A stretch of DNA of 64,000 bases from Tricholoma matsutake (GCA_026075535.2 AP026548.1:3968001-4032000); one strand, 5' to 3'. Positions 45,884 to 58,700 are shown, numbered from the stretch's first letter. The notes: generated from the letters alone by a model not told the origin. Made by a program: numbers and translations.

Positions 45884-46811
45884 CTATTCTGTACCTATCT
45901 GTGCCAACTCACGAACATGTTCAGGAGGTGGGCCCCTAGGACAGTACTCCGATGGTTGTGGTGGGCCTGTGACTTTGCGTACTGGTATGATACCGGTCCA
46001 AATTGTGGAGGTCAATTCTGTATTTTCGATATCCTGCGCCTTAGGAATTAGAGAAACTCGAGCTGCCATGATCAGGGTACGTACTTCTTTGTCATCCACA
46101 GGAAATCCTTTACGGATCTTGGAGCTGAAGGAGGACTGAGAGGTGGTGTCAGAGACTGATAAAGAAAGAACGCTGGTACCTTGCACTATCGACGACGACG
46201 CGAATGATCGCGGTGCCTTTGAACTCTGATGGAGTGGGCTTGCGGGAATGGTCCCACCTACCTGGAATTGTCCTCTCTGTGACGTGCGCAAATGCTTCAG
46301 TTTTGGCCTTCTCGGGATCGTCACCTGGTTGGGTGCCGATAGGGACAGTGTATCCGTGCAGAACCGCAGAGCGATAGTTCATACTAGAGTTAAAGCTGGA
46401 GAGTGCAAGGACATATCCGTCGAGAATTGTAGCCGTTGCCACAATGCGGACATTTGGTTGAGATAATAACTTGACGATCCGTGATGAGGGATGCCCTAAA
46501 GAGTATTATCAACCCAGCCATCATTGCACCATCGGCTGCCGCACCAACCGTGTAAGTACAATACATGGTCCCCAGCCGCGTCGTCCTCTAAGGCGCCAAT
46601 CATGGGGACACATTGAGGCATCCCATCATCATCTACAAATGCAACGTGCAGGATCTTTGCTTCTCGTACGATTGACGCAATTGTTTCCTTTTGAGATGTT
46701 AATGACAACATCATATTGGGAAGGAAAAGGACAGACCTTGTCATAGCGCCCGCGTTCTTTGTGACGGGAGATCGCGTTCAAAGACGTCTTTTCGTAGAAG
46801 CAATTGTCCAT
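45884..46811 (-). CDS. FMN-binding split-barrel protein (pyridoxamine 5'-phosphate oxidase-like)
   Basis: Five exons read on the minus strand give 239 aa: 46,811-46,737, 46,687-46,549, 46,495-46,180, 46,124-46,085 and 46,033-45,884. Introns are 49, 53, 55 and 51 bp and phases close exactly. The N-terminus NCFYEKTSLNAISRHKERGR, then VAFVDDDGMPQCVPMIGALE and VLYLHG form the barrel start. ATATILDGYVLALSSFNSSM with NYRSAVLHGY and TIPGRWDHSRKP are typical of the fungal Pyridox_ox_2-type proteins. TSTIWTGIIPV lies near the end. Relatives bind flavin, but the substrate is unknown. The start is uncertain, because an upstream ATG at 46,880 could begin a short first exon. The donor of intron 2 is GTTGGT, slightly unusual. 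Confidence 0.82.
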
Positions 46812-48480
46812 TGACTCATTTACGATGAAGAGCGTGACTGTTATGTATATGATATTAGATATCATACACCACTTACCCATATCATATGATGCCGTCGACG
46901 CCGTGATACAATTTGAATTCCGACTTCTTTACTAGATATACCGATACAAGGTTCTCACTAGCCAACGCAATATGCAGCAAAATATTCTTCAGTGCCATAT
47001 CAGCGAAACTTAAGAAGGGTAGGTATCTGCCTACGGAGATCCCTGCGATTGACATTTTGTCTGCAATCAAACCTACTAAGTAATCGAACTAAACTACGCG
47101 ATAGCACGACCTTTGGACTGCGAGAGACTATATCAGAGTCAAATACTTATCAAACTGACCTCGCAACCAAAGCATCCGCATCCTCTCGTCAAGCGCTATG
47201 GCACAAGCGGGCTGTAATGCACCTGAGTCGACTGAGAGGCGAAGTAGGGGCAAGGATGTATGGTAAGCGAATAACATCAGATCCACCAGTATAAAATTAG
47301 TGGCTAAGTGAAGATCAATGAGGGAAAAAGCTATCCTACTACAGCAGTTCCAGCCGACGATGCAAGGACCTTAAGGATATCTGCCTCCTTGATAGAAGAC
47401 CGTAACTGTCATCCCGGACCTATGGCTTCATGGAGTATAAAAGGGTGAACAAGAAACGGTAAGCGAACCATCGGATCAGGTGGGAGTCATCGTCGATTTG
47501 CAAGCATTGATCAGCTATAGGAGGCTATAGGTGTGTAAGAGAGGAGGAAGGAAGTCACCCTGACTCCATTAGGAGGAGAAAGGGGCCAGCGGAGCCAATT
47601 CTGACTGATCATCAGTCTTCCAGCAGTCAATGTGCGGGCGGTAAATGCTGGATGGGGTATATTTGCAAGGAGGAAGCAGAAATTCAGCATGGGATAGGTG
47701 AAGGGATGATCAACAAGACGAATTGTAAGATGGAGCGTCGAGATATTATCCCGGTGAGGAAATTCTGTCAATCTGAGAACTCTTACCTCCGGAACCCGAG
47801 GAAAATAAATCGAAGCGCTTCGGACTCTCCCCAGTTGAAAAGGTGATTGAGGTGATAGGGCTATAGAGGGGGAAAGTAATTGGTTATCCACGAAGGAATG
47901 AAGCTTGGTGAATCCACCTTAGCGTTATCGGTGTCCACTAATCATAATTTCGGAATGCGTAACCAGATATCGAGAGGCAAATTCCTTGTATCTCAGATCA
48001 ACGACACTGTGACAGGAGGTCGGTCGACACGTCTGCCTGCACCCGATTAGGAGAGGGAAACCACCCGACTGAGGACTGCTTTCTTCCTTAGCTTGTGTAG
48101 CGTGCAATGAAAGGAGAGGATCTCGTCTTCCTGAGCTGATGGTGGAGTTACGTAGTTTCGAGCTATCGCTATCCTTCGAGATCGTTATGATGTCTATAAG
48201 GGGGGTGGCAACGGCGTCACTCCATGACTTGTACACCATGCAAGACGGTCTACAAGAGCCACAGGGTTTTCGGAAATTCTTGTCCCACGTGTTTTTGAAT
48301 GAAAAATCCAAAAAATAAAATAAAATCGAAAATTCTGAAAAAAGCTTTGGACACGCAAGATCGCGCGGAGCGTGAGCACAGGGCCGATGACCATTAGGGT
48401 TGCGGAAAAAATGGGTATTTTTTTACTGTCGCATGTCACACTGTCACAGAGGGTGGACTGGGAAGATTTCCCATGTACTA
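46812..48480. other. Host-like region without a convincing gene
   Basis: Several open frames of 60-128 codons exist on both strands (for example 47,511-47,891 and 47,925-48,311 minus), but none shows a family pattern or splice structure that I trust. The minus frame at 46,882-47,070 (GRYLPFLSFADMALKNILLH) is protein-like and could be an exon of an unknown gene. Confidence 0.4.
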
Positions 48481-48650
48481 TCACGCCCAGTGAAAATCCA
48501 TAAGGGAGAATACCTTAAAATCCTCGAGGGATCCTCAGGTAAGTATATGGAGGGTTAATTGAGGTATTTTGTCACAACAGGGGATTTTAAACCCTGGGAA
48601 ATCCCTGTTGAACCCCTGCCATACCTTCCATTGGAACATGGGATGGACAG
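48481..48650. repeat. Left part of a repeat split by a hAT-like element
   Basis: AATACCTTAAAATCCTCGAG, GGGGATTTTAAACCC and GGGAAATCCCTG give short inverted pairs. The theme goes on at 50,079-50,120 (GGGATTTGTGTGGGATTCC), so the hAT-like element sits inside this older repeat. Confidence 0.5.
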
Positions 48651-48658
48651 GGATTCAC

Positions 48659-50070
48659 TAGGGCTGCGCACCGTCCGTATTACGGCCACGGCCGTACAAC
48701 ACACGGTAGTTTGATGGATACGGTAGACCGTACACCGTCCGTATATCTAACACCCATAACCTCTGACGGTAGGGTACGGGTACCAATACGGCCGTATTAC
48801 GGTTGACGGAAATATAATAATACACAAAATTGAATATAACATTCCAGTACTATGCAGCGACAGGAGTTTGTTGTTTGCAATGGTCCAGAGTGTTTTATAC
48901 ATTGGAATTTTTATTCAGATAGTGAGGGATGATACAAATGTTCTTATTGAGATAAGTACAACTAACTGCCCTCGCACGCAGCGAGGGAAGGGGCTACAAA
49001 AATAATGAATGACAGAAAACAAAAAAAGCTCCCGCGAAAAACGCGAGTTATTCGCCCTGGCCGTCTGGTAGCCATCCATCCCCCCTCCCTGTTGCTCCCC
49101 GTTTCCACCCCTCAAGCAGTTGCCCGCGGCGGTGGTTGGGGGTGCTGTGGTGGTGGTGGTGGTGGTTCTTGTCCTCATCCTCCCCATCCTCCTCATTGTT
49201 GTGTTCACCCGCCGTCTCTGTCGTTGTCGGGTACTCTCTCTGTCTCCATCCCATCCCCACCGTTGTGGGGTCTGTTGCGCCGCTCGTTCTGGCCCTGCCA
49301 CCCTGGTCGTCCCTGGTCATCCCCTCATTGTTGTTCGGTTTCCTTTTGCTTGCGTCACCATGGTCATAATCCACAGCAAAAGTAGTCCACCCTGCGAGCA
49401 GTAGCTCGCAGCGGTGGGGATGGGTGCTGGGTCTGGGTTGTTGTCGTGCTCATCCCTGTCATTCCCATCATCGTCGTCCTCTTTGTTGTTGTTGTCGTGA
49501 TTTAGTCGTCGGCATCCTTTGTCTTCATGCCCTTCTGCAGTCTCCTATGCCCAAATGACGAGGCAGTCCTCAGCCAGCGGGTGGAGGTGCATTGGTTGTC
49601 GTTGTAGTGTCATTGTTAGATAAAACCTGTAGATAATAACAATAGAAGTTAGTTGAATGAAGAAAATGAGAGAGGAGACATAAAAAACACTTACCCGGGG
49701 TGGTCGTATTCCCACCATTTGTTCGTTCAGTGGTGGTGGTAACCCTGCATCATCATTGTTGTTGTCTTACTGACAAGGCGAGCTCGCCGTTGTCGCCGTC
49801 GTTGGGCTTATCTTTGTTGACTGCTTGGTCATTGTGTGATCGAAACCTAAATAAATTTGTCAGCATTTCTATTTTTGGCTGAGTGCTTATAGAAAGCACC
49901 GTATAACCATATGCATGGCTGTAACGGCCGTCTTTTGACGGTCAATACAGCATAAATCCATACTGTACACTGTACTGTCAAGGCAAGTCTCAAGGTCCTG
50001 ACAGTACGGGTACTGTAACCGTCAGATGGTACCATGTAACCATCAGTGTATGGCACGGTGCGCAGCCCTA
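48659..50070. mobile_element. Non-autonomous hAT-like element, target duplication GGATTCAC
   Basis: The 1,412-bp element has 16-bp perfect ends TAGGGCTGCGCACCGT and ACGGTGCGCAGCCCTA. GGATTCAC flanks it at 48,651-48,658 and 50,071-50,078. Subterminal zones are rich in ACGGCCGTA, CCGTCCGTAT and related motifs on both sides. The interior (48,960-49,880) is GTGGTGGT/GTCCTCATCC low-complexity DNA with CTGCGAGCAGTAGCTCGCAG at 49,392-49,411. It encodes no transposase. Ends differ from those of the element at 33,403, although the core type is shared. Confidence 0.92.
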
Positions 50071-50120
50071 GGATTCACAGGGATTTGTGTGGGATTCCAC
50101 GGTATCTCTTGGTGTTCAGT

Positions 50121-50860
50121 TCCCTTCCCATCCCTCACAATACCGCAAAAAACCTTCATTTTCCTTTATATACCTACATTTCTCTATGAATATGAATGCA
50201 CTGCAATCAAGCTGCAATGCCTCCCAATGCTGCTCAATCCCTGCTGGTACCCTGTCCTCCCTTTCCCTCGCCCTCATCTACCCTTTCCTGTTGAGATAGA
50301 GAGAGATGAGTACAAAAATGAAAGAATGCCAGAGTCGAAAGGGAGCTGACATAAATCTCGGGGACATTGACTATGTTGCATGTATATTCTCCCCCCAGTT
50401 TTGCAAGCTAGAGAAGAATCATTGTTGAGAACACAGTCTGGCAGCAAAGGAAAACACATACTGGGTCCGCTTGAGCCTTGTACAACCAATCTTCCATGCC
50501 ATCAGCCTTACATGTTCCATGGCATCCTCAACTAGACTGCTGTATGCTGTGAGATGTAGATCAGCAACACAACACGTCCCAAGGAAATGGGGATTCCAGC
50601 CACCATACCTGTGGTTTTATCATCGCCAATTTGCTCATTTCTTCACATGGAATAGTGTGTTAGGAAACAATGCACATGAGAATGAGGATAAGTACATACC
50701 AACCATGTCCCCACGCCACAATACAGGTAGATTTTGTGTCAGTGGCATGCATATAGTCACCTAGAATTGTGTACCCAAAAAGATACCAATCTTTCCCTGG
50801 GCCGATCCCTTCAGCTGATTGATTTTGTGACCAAATTAAACAGGAAGCAAAGATGAGCGG
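50121..50860 (-). pseudogene. Unrecognised coding remnant
   Basis: The minus strand contains GPGKDWYLFGYTILGDYMHA with STCIVAWGHGWYVLIL (50,660-50,830), and further protein-like pieces to 50,490 in other frames (WWLESPFPWDV, CKADGMEDWLYKAQ). They read like exons of a gene repeated in mushroom genomes, but I do not recognise the family. Stops break it. Confidence 0.35.
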
Positions 50861-51300
50861 TGTAAGGGGACTAGGGGGCACCCCATGTGTTTCTCCTATT
50901 TTTTATGTTCATCCTATATTTTTCTTCACTTCATTTCCTTCTATTCTTCATTTTCCATGATTTTTCCTTATTTTATTACTAATTTTCCTTTCTATCACAT
51001 TTGTGCATGTTGACAGTTTTATATTTAGAGGCTGAGTTACCCTTTCCGACATCTACCCCTTGGTATGATGTCATTTGGCGGCCTTGATCTGCCTATCTCT
51101 GCCTTTTCTATTTTTAGGTTATTAGTTGATTTTTGCAGTCTTCACATACACTGGGCATTGGCAAAGGGGTCCTTAGAGTTTTCTCTTCAGATTTCCCTTT
51201 GCTAGGTGCGCCTCCAATCCCTGTAATATGTACTATAATTTTGACTTCGGATTTCCCATTGCTAGTCCACTAATTAAGTGGCCTCTAAGGTTGCCCTTAT
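50861..51300 (+). mobile_element. LTR (TGTAAGGGGACT family), 5' of a gag fragment
   Basis: It is homologous to the solo LTR at 31,963-32,388 from TGTAAGGGGACTAGGGGGC to GGTTGCCCTTAT, with a small extra piece (CCACTAATTAAGTGG, itself a palindrome) near 51,270. A gag open frame starts 22 bp later, so this is a 5' LTR. Confidence 0.8.
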
Positions 51301-51321
51301 GCTCTCCTAAGGCCCAAAATC

Positions 51322-51812
51322 ATGAACACACTGCCAAAGTTAGGCAGGTACAGAGTGGACAATGCTTCCCAAAGCTCCATAGACTCCCTACACACCATTC
51401 CCAACAGTCCCACCTTCAGTGCGCCACCATTTTTGCTTAATGTGCCCCCTAGCGCCATGGATACATCAGAACACCTCGACACACTTGAAAGCGATGTTAC
51501 CAGAATATGCATGCAAATTGATTCACTTAAATCTATGATCAAAAACTTCATCAGAACCCTTCAGACTAGCTCCACAACCAATGTTCCCCCCATTGTGACT
51601 CCAAGTGCACCCAATAACAATGGGCCACCTAACATGCCCAGATCAAACCGTCCCCCCCCCACCAAATTTAATGGCACGCATGTGCAGGGGTGTACATTCC
51701 TTAACTCCTGTGAGCTGTACATCAGTCTCCAGTTGCATCAATTCATCGACGATGCTGCAAAAATTTATTGGGCCTTCACATACATGAAATCTGAATCCAC
51801 CTATCTCTATGT
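51322..51812 (+). pseudogene. Gypsy gag fragment, cut by another LTR
   Basis: The open frame has a Ser/Pro/Asn-rich start, a short coiled-coil-like stretch (LDTLESDVTRICMQIDSLKS) and the start of the capsid-like domain (RPPPTKFNGTHVQGCTFLNS with CELYISLQLHQF). It is open until another element's LTR begins at 51,813, where homology ends. The rest of this element is absent. Confidence 0.75.
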
Positions 51813-52816
51813 TGATAGGTCCACTTTGGCAGCTGAGCTCTGAAAACAATAGATCACACTCAGACACATTCTTCACAATGTCCTATGATTTCATGAATGC
51901 TTATGAATGCCTATGAATGCATGAAACAATGACACAACACTTCAAGATGTTTCAAAAGACTTCAAACCATTTTGAACAACTTTAGCCGCTGTATTCTTAT
52001 TGTACCGCACCTCGAACACACGTTCCCAACATTACACACTGACATATCATGTTCCCACCACGACAAACAGGAGGAGACACAACGGCTAGCACCTTAGTGC
52101 ACATTGAGGTGCTTTTTGACGTATTCATGATTTATTGGAACCACAAGACAAGGAGATTTGATATATCATGTATATTGCACATTTCCTTCTTATTATTTTC
52201 TCATTTACTTTGTAATTTTGACACCTTTTTCACTGCCTGATGTTTACCACATGTTTTGCCTCATGGCCTTTTACCTTTTTAGTACTATCTCTCTAAAACA
52301 TATATAGTTTGGTGTATTTACTGTTGACTGAAGCAAAAAATCGTCTTCCCATATCACGTGTCATCTGGCTTAAGGGTTCTACTCTTGGGTCTTAGCTCAG
52401 TCTTAGTCTGAACTCGCTCAAGTATTCTGCGAACTATGTTGTTTTGCTACTCAGTTTCTCAAAACCTTCATCAATTGTCTATCTACCCTGTCATCATCTT
52501 TTACATCACCTTCAACTATCATCACCATCTCCCAAACTCATCAAAACCATTTCGAGGATTTTTGAATTGCTTTGCATCACAGCTAAACTCTTTTGTATCA
52601 TTTCGAAATGCTTTGTAGTGTTTTGTACTACTTTGTACAGTTTTGCAGAACTTCGCACTCCCTAACACTGCTTTCCAATGTTTCATAGTACATCTACCGG
52701 CCTTTCGATAGCACAGTGATATTCAGTACTACCTTGCAACCTTCCTCTGACTTGCGTTATATCTCATATGACCAGTTTAGTTGGTTTTGGTAGAGTTTCT
52801 GGGTTGAGCATCATCA
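51813..52816 (+). mobile_element. 5' LTR of a second Gypsy family, inserted in the gag fragment
   Basis: The 1,004-bp block is homologous to 5,325-6,320 along its full length. It begins TGATAGGTCCACT and ends GAGCATCATCA. It is followed after three bases by TGGAGCCCACCGCGAGGGG (52,820-52,838), which looks like a primer-binding site (TGG start, complementary to a tRNA 3' end), and then by gag. Confidence 0.85.
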
Positions 52817-52879
52817 TTCTGGAGCCCACCGCGAGGGGTTTCTGAATCATTTCATTGCCTAATCCATCTCGAATCTCCC

Positions 52880-54585
52880 AGCTTAGGCCAACACAAGCCA
52901 GAAACCTCTGAATCGATACTTGCCATGCCTTCAAATCTCTTGAACAATTGGGAGATATCCTAATTCCAGGAACTGAAGCAGAATCGACACATCATTGACT
53001 TTTTCCCTCACCCATTCCATCATTTTCATCATCATCTTCTACCTCTTCATCCTCAGCTTCCAGTGCTTCATTCATCTTTCTGAATACATCAACACTGCTA
53101 CCATCTATCACCCAAGTCCTAACCCCTACCTACTCCAAGAGCTATCGTACTCATGACTACACAAACTACTATGCCAGCTTGTGGTCATTCCATGGTTCCA
53201 AAGTTCGATCCTACTCAGCCTCGAGAACTTTGCAGATACTTTAATGAACTCAAAATGTTGTTTCCAACATGTGGAATTACTGATTCCGAAGATATGAAGA
53301 AGCATGCCTGTCGATACGTCGACATCGATACTTCCAAACTTTGGGAATCAATCCCAGAATATGACACAGGGGTTTCATTCAATGAATTTTGTACTGCTAT
53401 CACAAGTTGTACCCTGGATCCAAAGATGACCGCAAGTGGTTGATCGCCGATATGGATAAACTGATCGGCGAACAATTTTGCATTGGTATCTATGATGCAA
53501 ACAAATTAGGATTGTATTACAGGTCCCTCTACAATATCACTAAATTCCTCACCATGAAAAATCGACTTTCAGCAACTGAACAAAGCAGGGCCTTCATTTG
53601 CAGCTTTCAACTAGGATTATGGATGCGAATCATGTGCCGTCTCGAACTCAAATTCCCTGATCATTACCCAGACGACCCTTATCCTCTCAATGACATCCAT
53701 GCTGCTGCAAAATTTGTTTTAGCAGGTACTACATCCTCGCAAGCTCCCTCGGCCTCAATTTTGCAAGTCCCATCATCGTCTCCACAAATCAAAACAGAGG
53801 ATTTATCGATGATTCTCAAGAAATTTGCGACCACTCTCATCACTGCCTTAACAGGAGCTCGATCCAACAATAACAACAACAATTCCCCTCATGTTAATCA
53901 AGGGTTTCGCCAGGACCAACTCAAAAATCTAGTCTGTATTTTCTGCGGTCTTTTGGGACACTTCATTAGTGATTGTTGGTCTGTCAAACATATATTAACA
54001 ATGGAAGGTGTAAGAAGAACACCAAAGGAAAGGTCGTGCTTCCGAACGGACAGTTCACACCATGAAACATCACTGGGCATTGTATCAAAGATCACATTGA
54101 CGAGTGGATTTGTTGAAACCCAGACATAAATATCGTCCCCGCCCTCATGTATGGCATTGGCTTTTCCCCCACTCCAGCTCCCGCTCCTAGGGGGATCTAC
54201 CAGATCACTGACATGAATACCTCAGCTGATATTTGTATCGCTGGTTTAGAACAAGAATTATATGCCTTATGAAGTGGTCAAAACTTTGCTCGACATGAAC
54301 CCAGCCCAATCACAGCTCCTGTAGTTCAGCCATCAATTTTGTCCACGGCTCCATCAGCAGTACCAGTCATGCTTCCTGTTCCATCCATCGCTCCACCTTC
54401 TATATCATCTACTGCGACCAATCCATCTACATCCAATATAGCACCAGCAATGGCTTTGCAGATGACTCCGAATTTGCAACCCACCCCAAATTTGCAACCT
54501 CCCATGAGTTCGCAACCCCCAGTCCATCCTTCACTGTGGACCCAGCACAGTAGCGATTTCAGCCATCTAAGTGCCAAAACATGAA
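52880..54585 (+). pseudogene. Gypsy gag with zinc knuckle
   Basis: Related to the gag at 20.58 kb. The capsid-like part runs MTTQTTMPACG, FDPTQPRELCRYFNELKMLF and KKHACRYVDIDTSKLWESIP to a frameshift near 53,395. It continues LYPGSKDDRKWLIADMDKLI, RLELKFPDHYPDDPYPLNDI up to a CCHC zinc knuckle (CIFCGLLGHFISDC, 53,936-53,977) that would bind element RNA. A second frame change follows (GKVVLPNGQFTPWNI). A Pro/Ser/Thr-rich end stops near 54,585. No pol was found beyond it, so the element is truncated. Confidence 0.85.
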
Positions 54586-54589
54586 TTTT

Positions 54590-55045
54590 CTAATTTAAAT
54601 GGCTGAATTCGCAGTGGATGAATTTGGGATGAATTTTCAGCCCATATATTTAAGCTGTTTAGGGTATGGAATTCATGTGTATTATTTTACAAAATTTCCA
54701 TATGTCAATGGGATGAAATTTCATTTCACAAAAGAATGAAAAGTGGGGGATGTTTTTAACTCAACAGGAAGGTATGAACTTCATCTGAAAGACAGGATGT
54801 TTTGTATGTGATTTTCTGACATCTAGGGGATGTTTTTAATCTAGGGGGGGGGGGGTATGAATATCATCCAAAAGATTTGATGTTTCAGCTTGTGATTTTC
54901 TGACTTCTAGGGTTAGTTTTCAATCCAAAAGGATATTAATTTCATCTGAAAGACAGGATGTTTCTGTATGTGATTTTCTGACATCTAGGGGATTAGTGGG
55001 GGGTTCATTTTTTCACAACTCTAAAGGATGTTTCCCAAGTCAGTT
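54590..55045. repeat. Diverged tandem repeat, unit about 90 bp
   Basis: Units share CATCTGAAAGACAGGATG, TGTATGTGATTTTCTGACAT and CTAGGGGATG. At least three copies lie at 54,780-54,995, with a run of about twelve G near 54,845. It resembles 8,640-9,029 in style. Confidence 0.65.
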
Positions 55046-55300
55046 TAACTCTCTGTGTGTAGGGCCATCGTTTGCATGTCGTTGCTGTTAGCCATTCACC
55101 ACCGCTGCCACCTGTCATCGCCATCTGCTAGCACCTGCTATACACCCCACGAGCAGTGGCTTGTGGCAGCAGGGGTGGGTGCTGGGGTTGTTGCTGTTGT
55201 TGTTGTTGCTGCTGATGATGCGCGGGCCATGAACACCATGAGAGTTTTCAGTTGCAATGGAGGATAGGAGAATATCAAGAACTTTGAGGTGGGAAATGGC
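55046..55300. repeat. Low-complexity element with near-palindrome
   Basis: CACGAGCAGTGGCTTGTGG at 55,148-55,166 is followed by GTTGTTGCTGCTGATG repeats, which is the reverse-strand form of the low-complexity cores seen elsewhere. No terminal repeats found. Confidence 0.5.
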
Positions 55301-55717
55301 AGATGGCAAACTGCGAGCAAGGTCAGCATGCCCCAGAAATAATGCAGAGATGCTGGACTCACAGTGGCAATTTTGACATGGAATGCAGAAGCAAGAAACA
55401 AGCTTGTCTTATGAGTACAAGCCAACTATCAGCTTCACTGCTCCTTGCCAGCCCAAACAAAATATCTAACCCAACGTCAGTCAACCTTCATTCAAAATAG
55501 AACAAAATGTACCCTCACCCTTGCACATTCTACCTGACCAAATTGCCAGTGCCTCCTCATCACTTCTCCCACCATCCCTCAGCCCATGTCACCATGCTTG
55601 CAACTTCACCGCATTGTTGAGCCTCTTCTTCTTCCACTCACTTGTTCCACTGCACAAGGCACCCATTCTGAAACTATTTAAATGGCACTCTCACAACTCT
55701 CATGACATAACAGAAAT
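55301..55717. other. 3' flank of the Plavaka gene, no gene seen
   Basis: Ordinary-composition DNA without a recognised repeat. It may include the left terminal repeat of the Plavaka element, which I could not identify by eye. Confidence 0.4.
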
Positions 55718-58700
55718 TTAATTGCCTTCAGCTACAGCCTGTGATAGTATCCTACTTCGGTCAATAATGGACCACCTCCCATGGTCCTTAATGCGCCCAA
55801 CTACACATTTTATCTGATTGAGATCAACAAATTCCATAGGCCCCAAATCTTCATAGTAGTTGATCCCACATCGATTAGTGGCTGGCTCCGAAATTTTGAC
55901 CTGATTGATGAACGCATAGATGAAAGAAGCAGCCTCAATGTTATGTATAGGGGAGTGAGGGATATCGACAATGACAAAGCAGAGGATTTGCCCAAAGAAA
56001 TCTTGCAGATCAAACTCTGGTGTTCGACGTGGTAGATGAGCAAATCTGTCAATGGCGAGTTGATACTGGAGGACGAGTAAGTTGATATGCATGAAATAGT
56101 GTAGTGGGAGGCTTACCCGGACAAATGACATATCTTGACTGTCAGATCTGAGTGGAACAAAGTCACAAGCATGCATAACATCACCACCCTCCAGCTGGTG
56201 CACACAGCCATATTGGGCAAATTGAGTATTCCAGGGTATAAGCTCCCAAATTATTGACGCAGACTTGTTAAAGCAAGTGGCTAGGGTGGCAATGAGCTTC
56301 ATCCTCAGAGGAGCAGGGAGGGTTTCCACAGGTCCCTTGGGGGGAGTAAGAACATATAACAGGTCTAGCTCACTATGATAAGGGGGCGGGTTCATCATCA
56401 TGACTAGAGACTTACATGAAGGCAACTTGACATCTGTATCATGATGGACAGGAGGTAAGAGAATAAGTTGTTCATGCAAGCCATAGAGGAGGGTTATGTG
56501 CATCAACTGTGCACAAGAGGTAACATACTTGTTGATGTTCGCATAGGGAAACCATCGGCTCCTGATGTTACGGAGGATGTTGCCACAATGGCACTCCATC
56601 AGAAATGCCCAATAAGCCCAGACTGGACCCATAGCCCTGATACTTGGTGCAATGTGAAGCAGCACATGGACGGTGATGGGACAACAGGCTATGCGCAGCA
56701 GATCATTTTGGTAGTATAGACTGTTCATCTATCAGAACGCATCCTGCTGGCAACAAGAAACACATACCATTCATACTTCTGTACCCAGCTCTGGAAACCT
56801 CTCTCAAGGTCATTAACTTGATCTTGGGTGATTTCAAATTTGAGGCAGAGTGTTAGCAGTCGAACTAATTCCATGAAGTGCTTGTAGTACCGTGGACGCA
56901 CAAATCGGCCTTTGAGGAGAGTAGGGGCGACGTATAATGTCCAGATTGAATGAGTTTCGATGATCATCTGCACCTTCTCTGATGCTATATTCGGAACCCT
57001 AGTGCCAAATGCCACAGGGATAGTTTTTCCTGCCTTCGCAGTGGCCTCTCCAATAGCCTCCCATACCATCAGTCCCAACACATAGCCTTTGTTGTCATGG
57101 GAAATATTTTCAAACTCTCCAGTCCAGAAGCAAATCAAGTTGGGAATGAGATTAGCCCATATCAGATGCATGAAATTGTAAGGGAAGGACACAGGAAAAG
57201 AGAGGGAGCTTAAGGTGCTGAGCAGCGGTAAACCTTTGATGCCATACTTGGTTGCAAGGCCTTCATAATCCACATTGGTTGATGCATACTGGACTTCCTT
57301 TGCTTGCTCCATGAATGACATGTGATTTTGTAGTGGAAGCGCACATGGGTCGTATTGCTCCTGTGAGCCTGGGAAGCCATTGCGGCACAAAGGAACATAG
57401 TGCGTCATCACTCGCGAGGATGGAATGTGGACTCCTTTGATTGTACACATGTGGCATGGAGAGATTGCATTGTGGCCCTTCATGCACATAATCATCGAGA
57501 CAGCTGGTATATTGCCAAAGATGATGATCAGATATGCATGTAAGAGGAAGACAACCTTGGTGATCACATCAAAAGCAGAAACACCAATTTCGAGCTGCAG
57601 AAGTTCCTGGACTAGGGGCCATAAAAATGAATCAAAATCGCAGGGTTTCTTTGGTCCAGGAACCACTCCAATTGAGATAATGTTCCGCTTGAGAAACTGC
57701 TCTTTGGGAGGGAGGTTATAATTGAATAGAATAATTGGCCATGCAGTCTTGGTACGGCGCTTGAAGGGGCCAAAGCCATCTGTGGATAACCCAAGTGCAA
57801 TGTCCCGAGGATCGGAAAAGAACCACGTTGGGAGCTCTTCAGTGTCAATTGTGATGAGGGTCTCTCGGAGTGAATGATAATGAGTGCCATCGAAAATATC
57901 GGTTAATTTTGTTGGGTCAGCTTCATGTTTGGACCAGTACTCATTTGCATAGGAAGTACTTGCAAGCATTGCACGGAGACGGGGAATAATGGGAAGATAC
58001 TTGAAGATTGCTTGTGGTGTTGTCCCATTGGCTTTATAGTGGTCAGTGTTGCACTTTGGGCATTTCTTGAGGGTTTTGTATGGGCCAGTATAGCAGATGC
58101 ATGAGGAGGGGCAACAGTGATAGCGCATGGGCTGGAAACTGGAGAGAAACTGAACACGTTTCTCTGTATTCTTCAGGGAGTCCATTGGAAACTGAGGGAA
58201 AATGAAGTGAAGTTTGTTGAATGCTTTGTTGGTGAGGCGTTCCTCAAGTTTGAGGGCATAGGCACAGAGGAGGGTCAGGTCACTCTCATCCAGGATATTG
58301 CCCTCTGTAAGTACATCTGTCAGACAATGGTTAAGGTATAATTTGACACAGACTCACCTAATCGTGAGGCTTCCTTCAAGAAGCTTTCACTGAGGAGGTC
58401 CCATACTGAGACCCCTTCCTGTCCCAACTCTGCGCTTGGCATTTCATATTCACCCTTGTCTTCCTGGAAGTCTTCATTGCTGTTGAAATCCTCATCCTCC
58501 ATGACCTCATCTTCTTGCATGACCTGATTCTCTTCTGTGACCTCGTCTTCCTCATCTTCCTCATCACTCTCCTCAACAACAAACTGCTGCACATGGTTAT
58601 GCCCCCATCGTTGTAAGCCAACTTGCTCAACACAATGGGCAATGCAACGGGAGTGGTGTAAGTTGGTCAAACCATACTCATCACCGAGGGGTGGCACAAA

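Noticed and set aside
51605..51876. Alternative frames within the gag fragment and LTR start
   Set aside because: They are other-frame readings of Pro/Asn-rich gag; only the frame with the capsid-like motif is supported.
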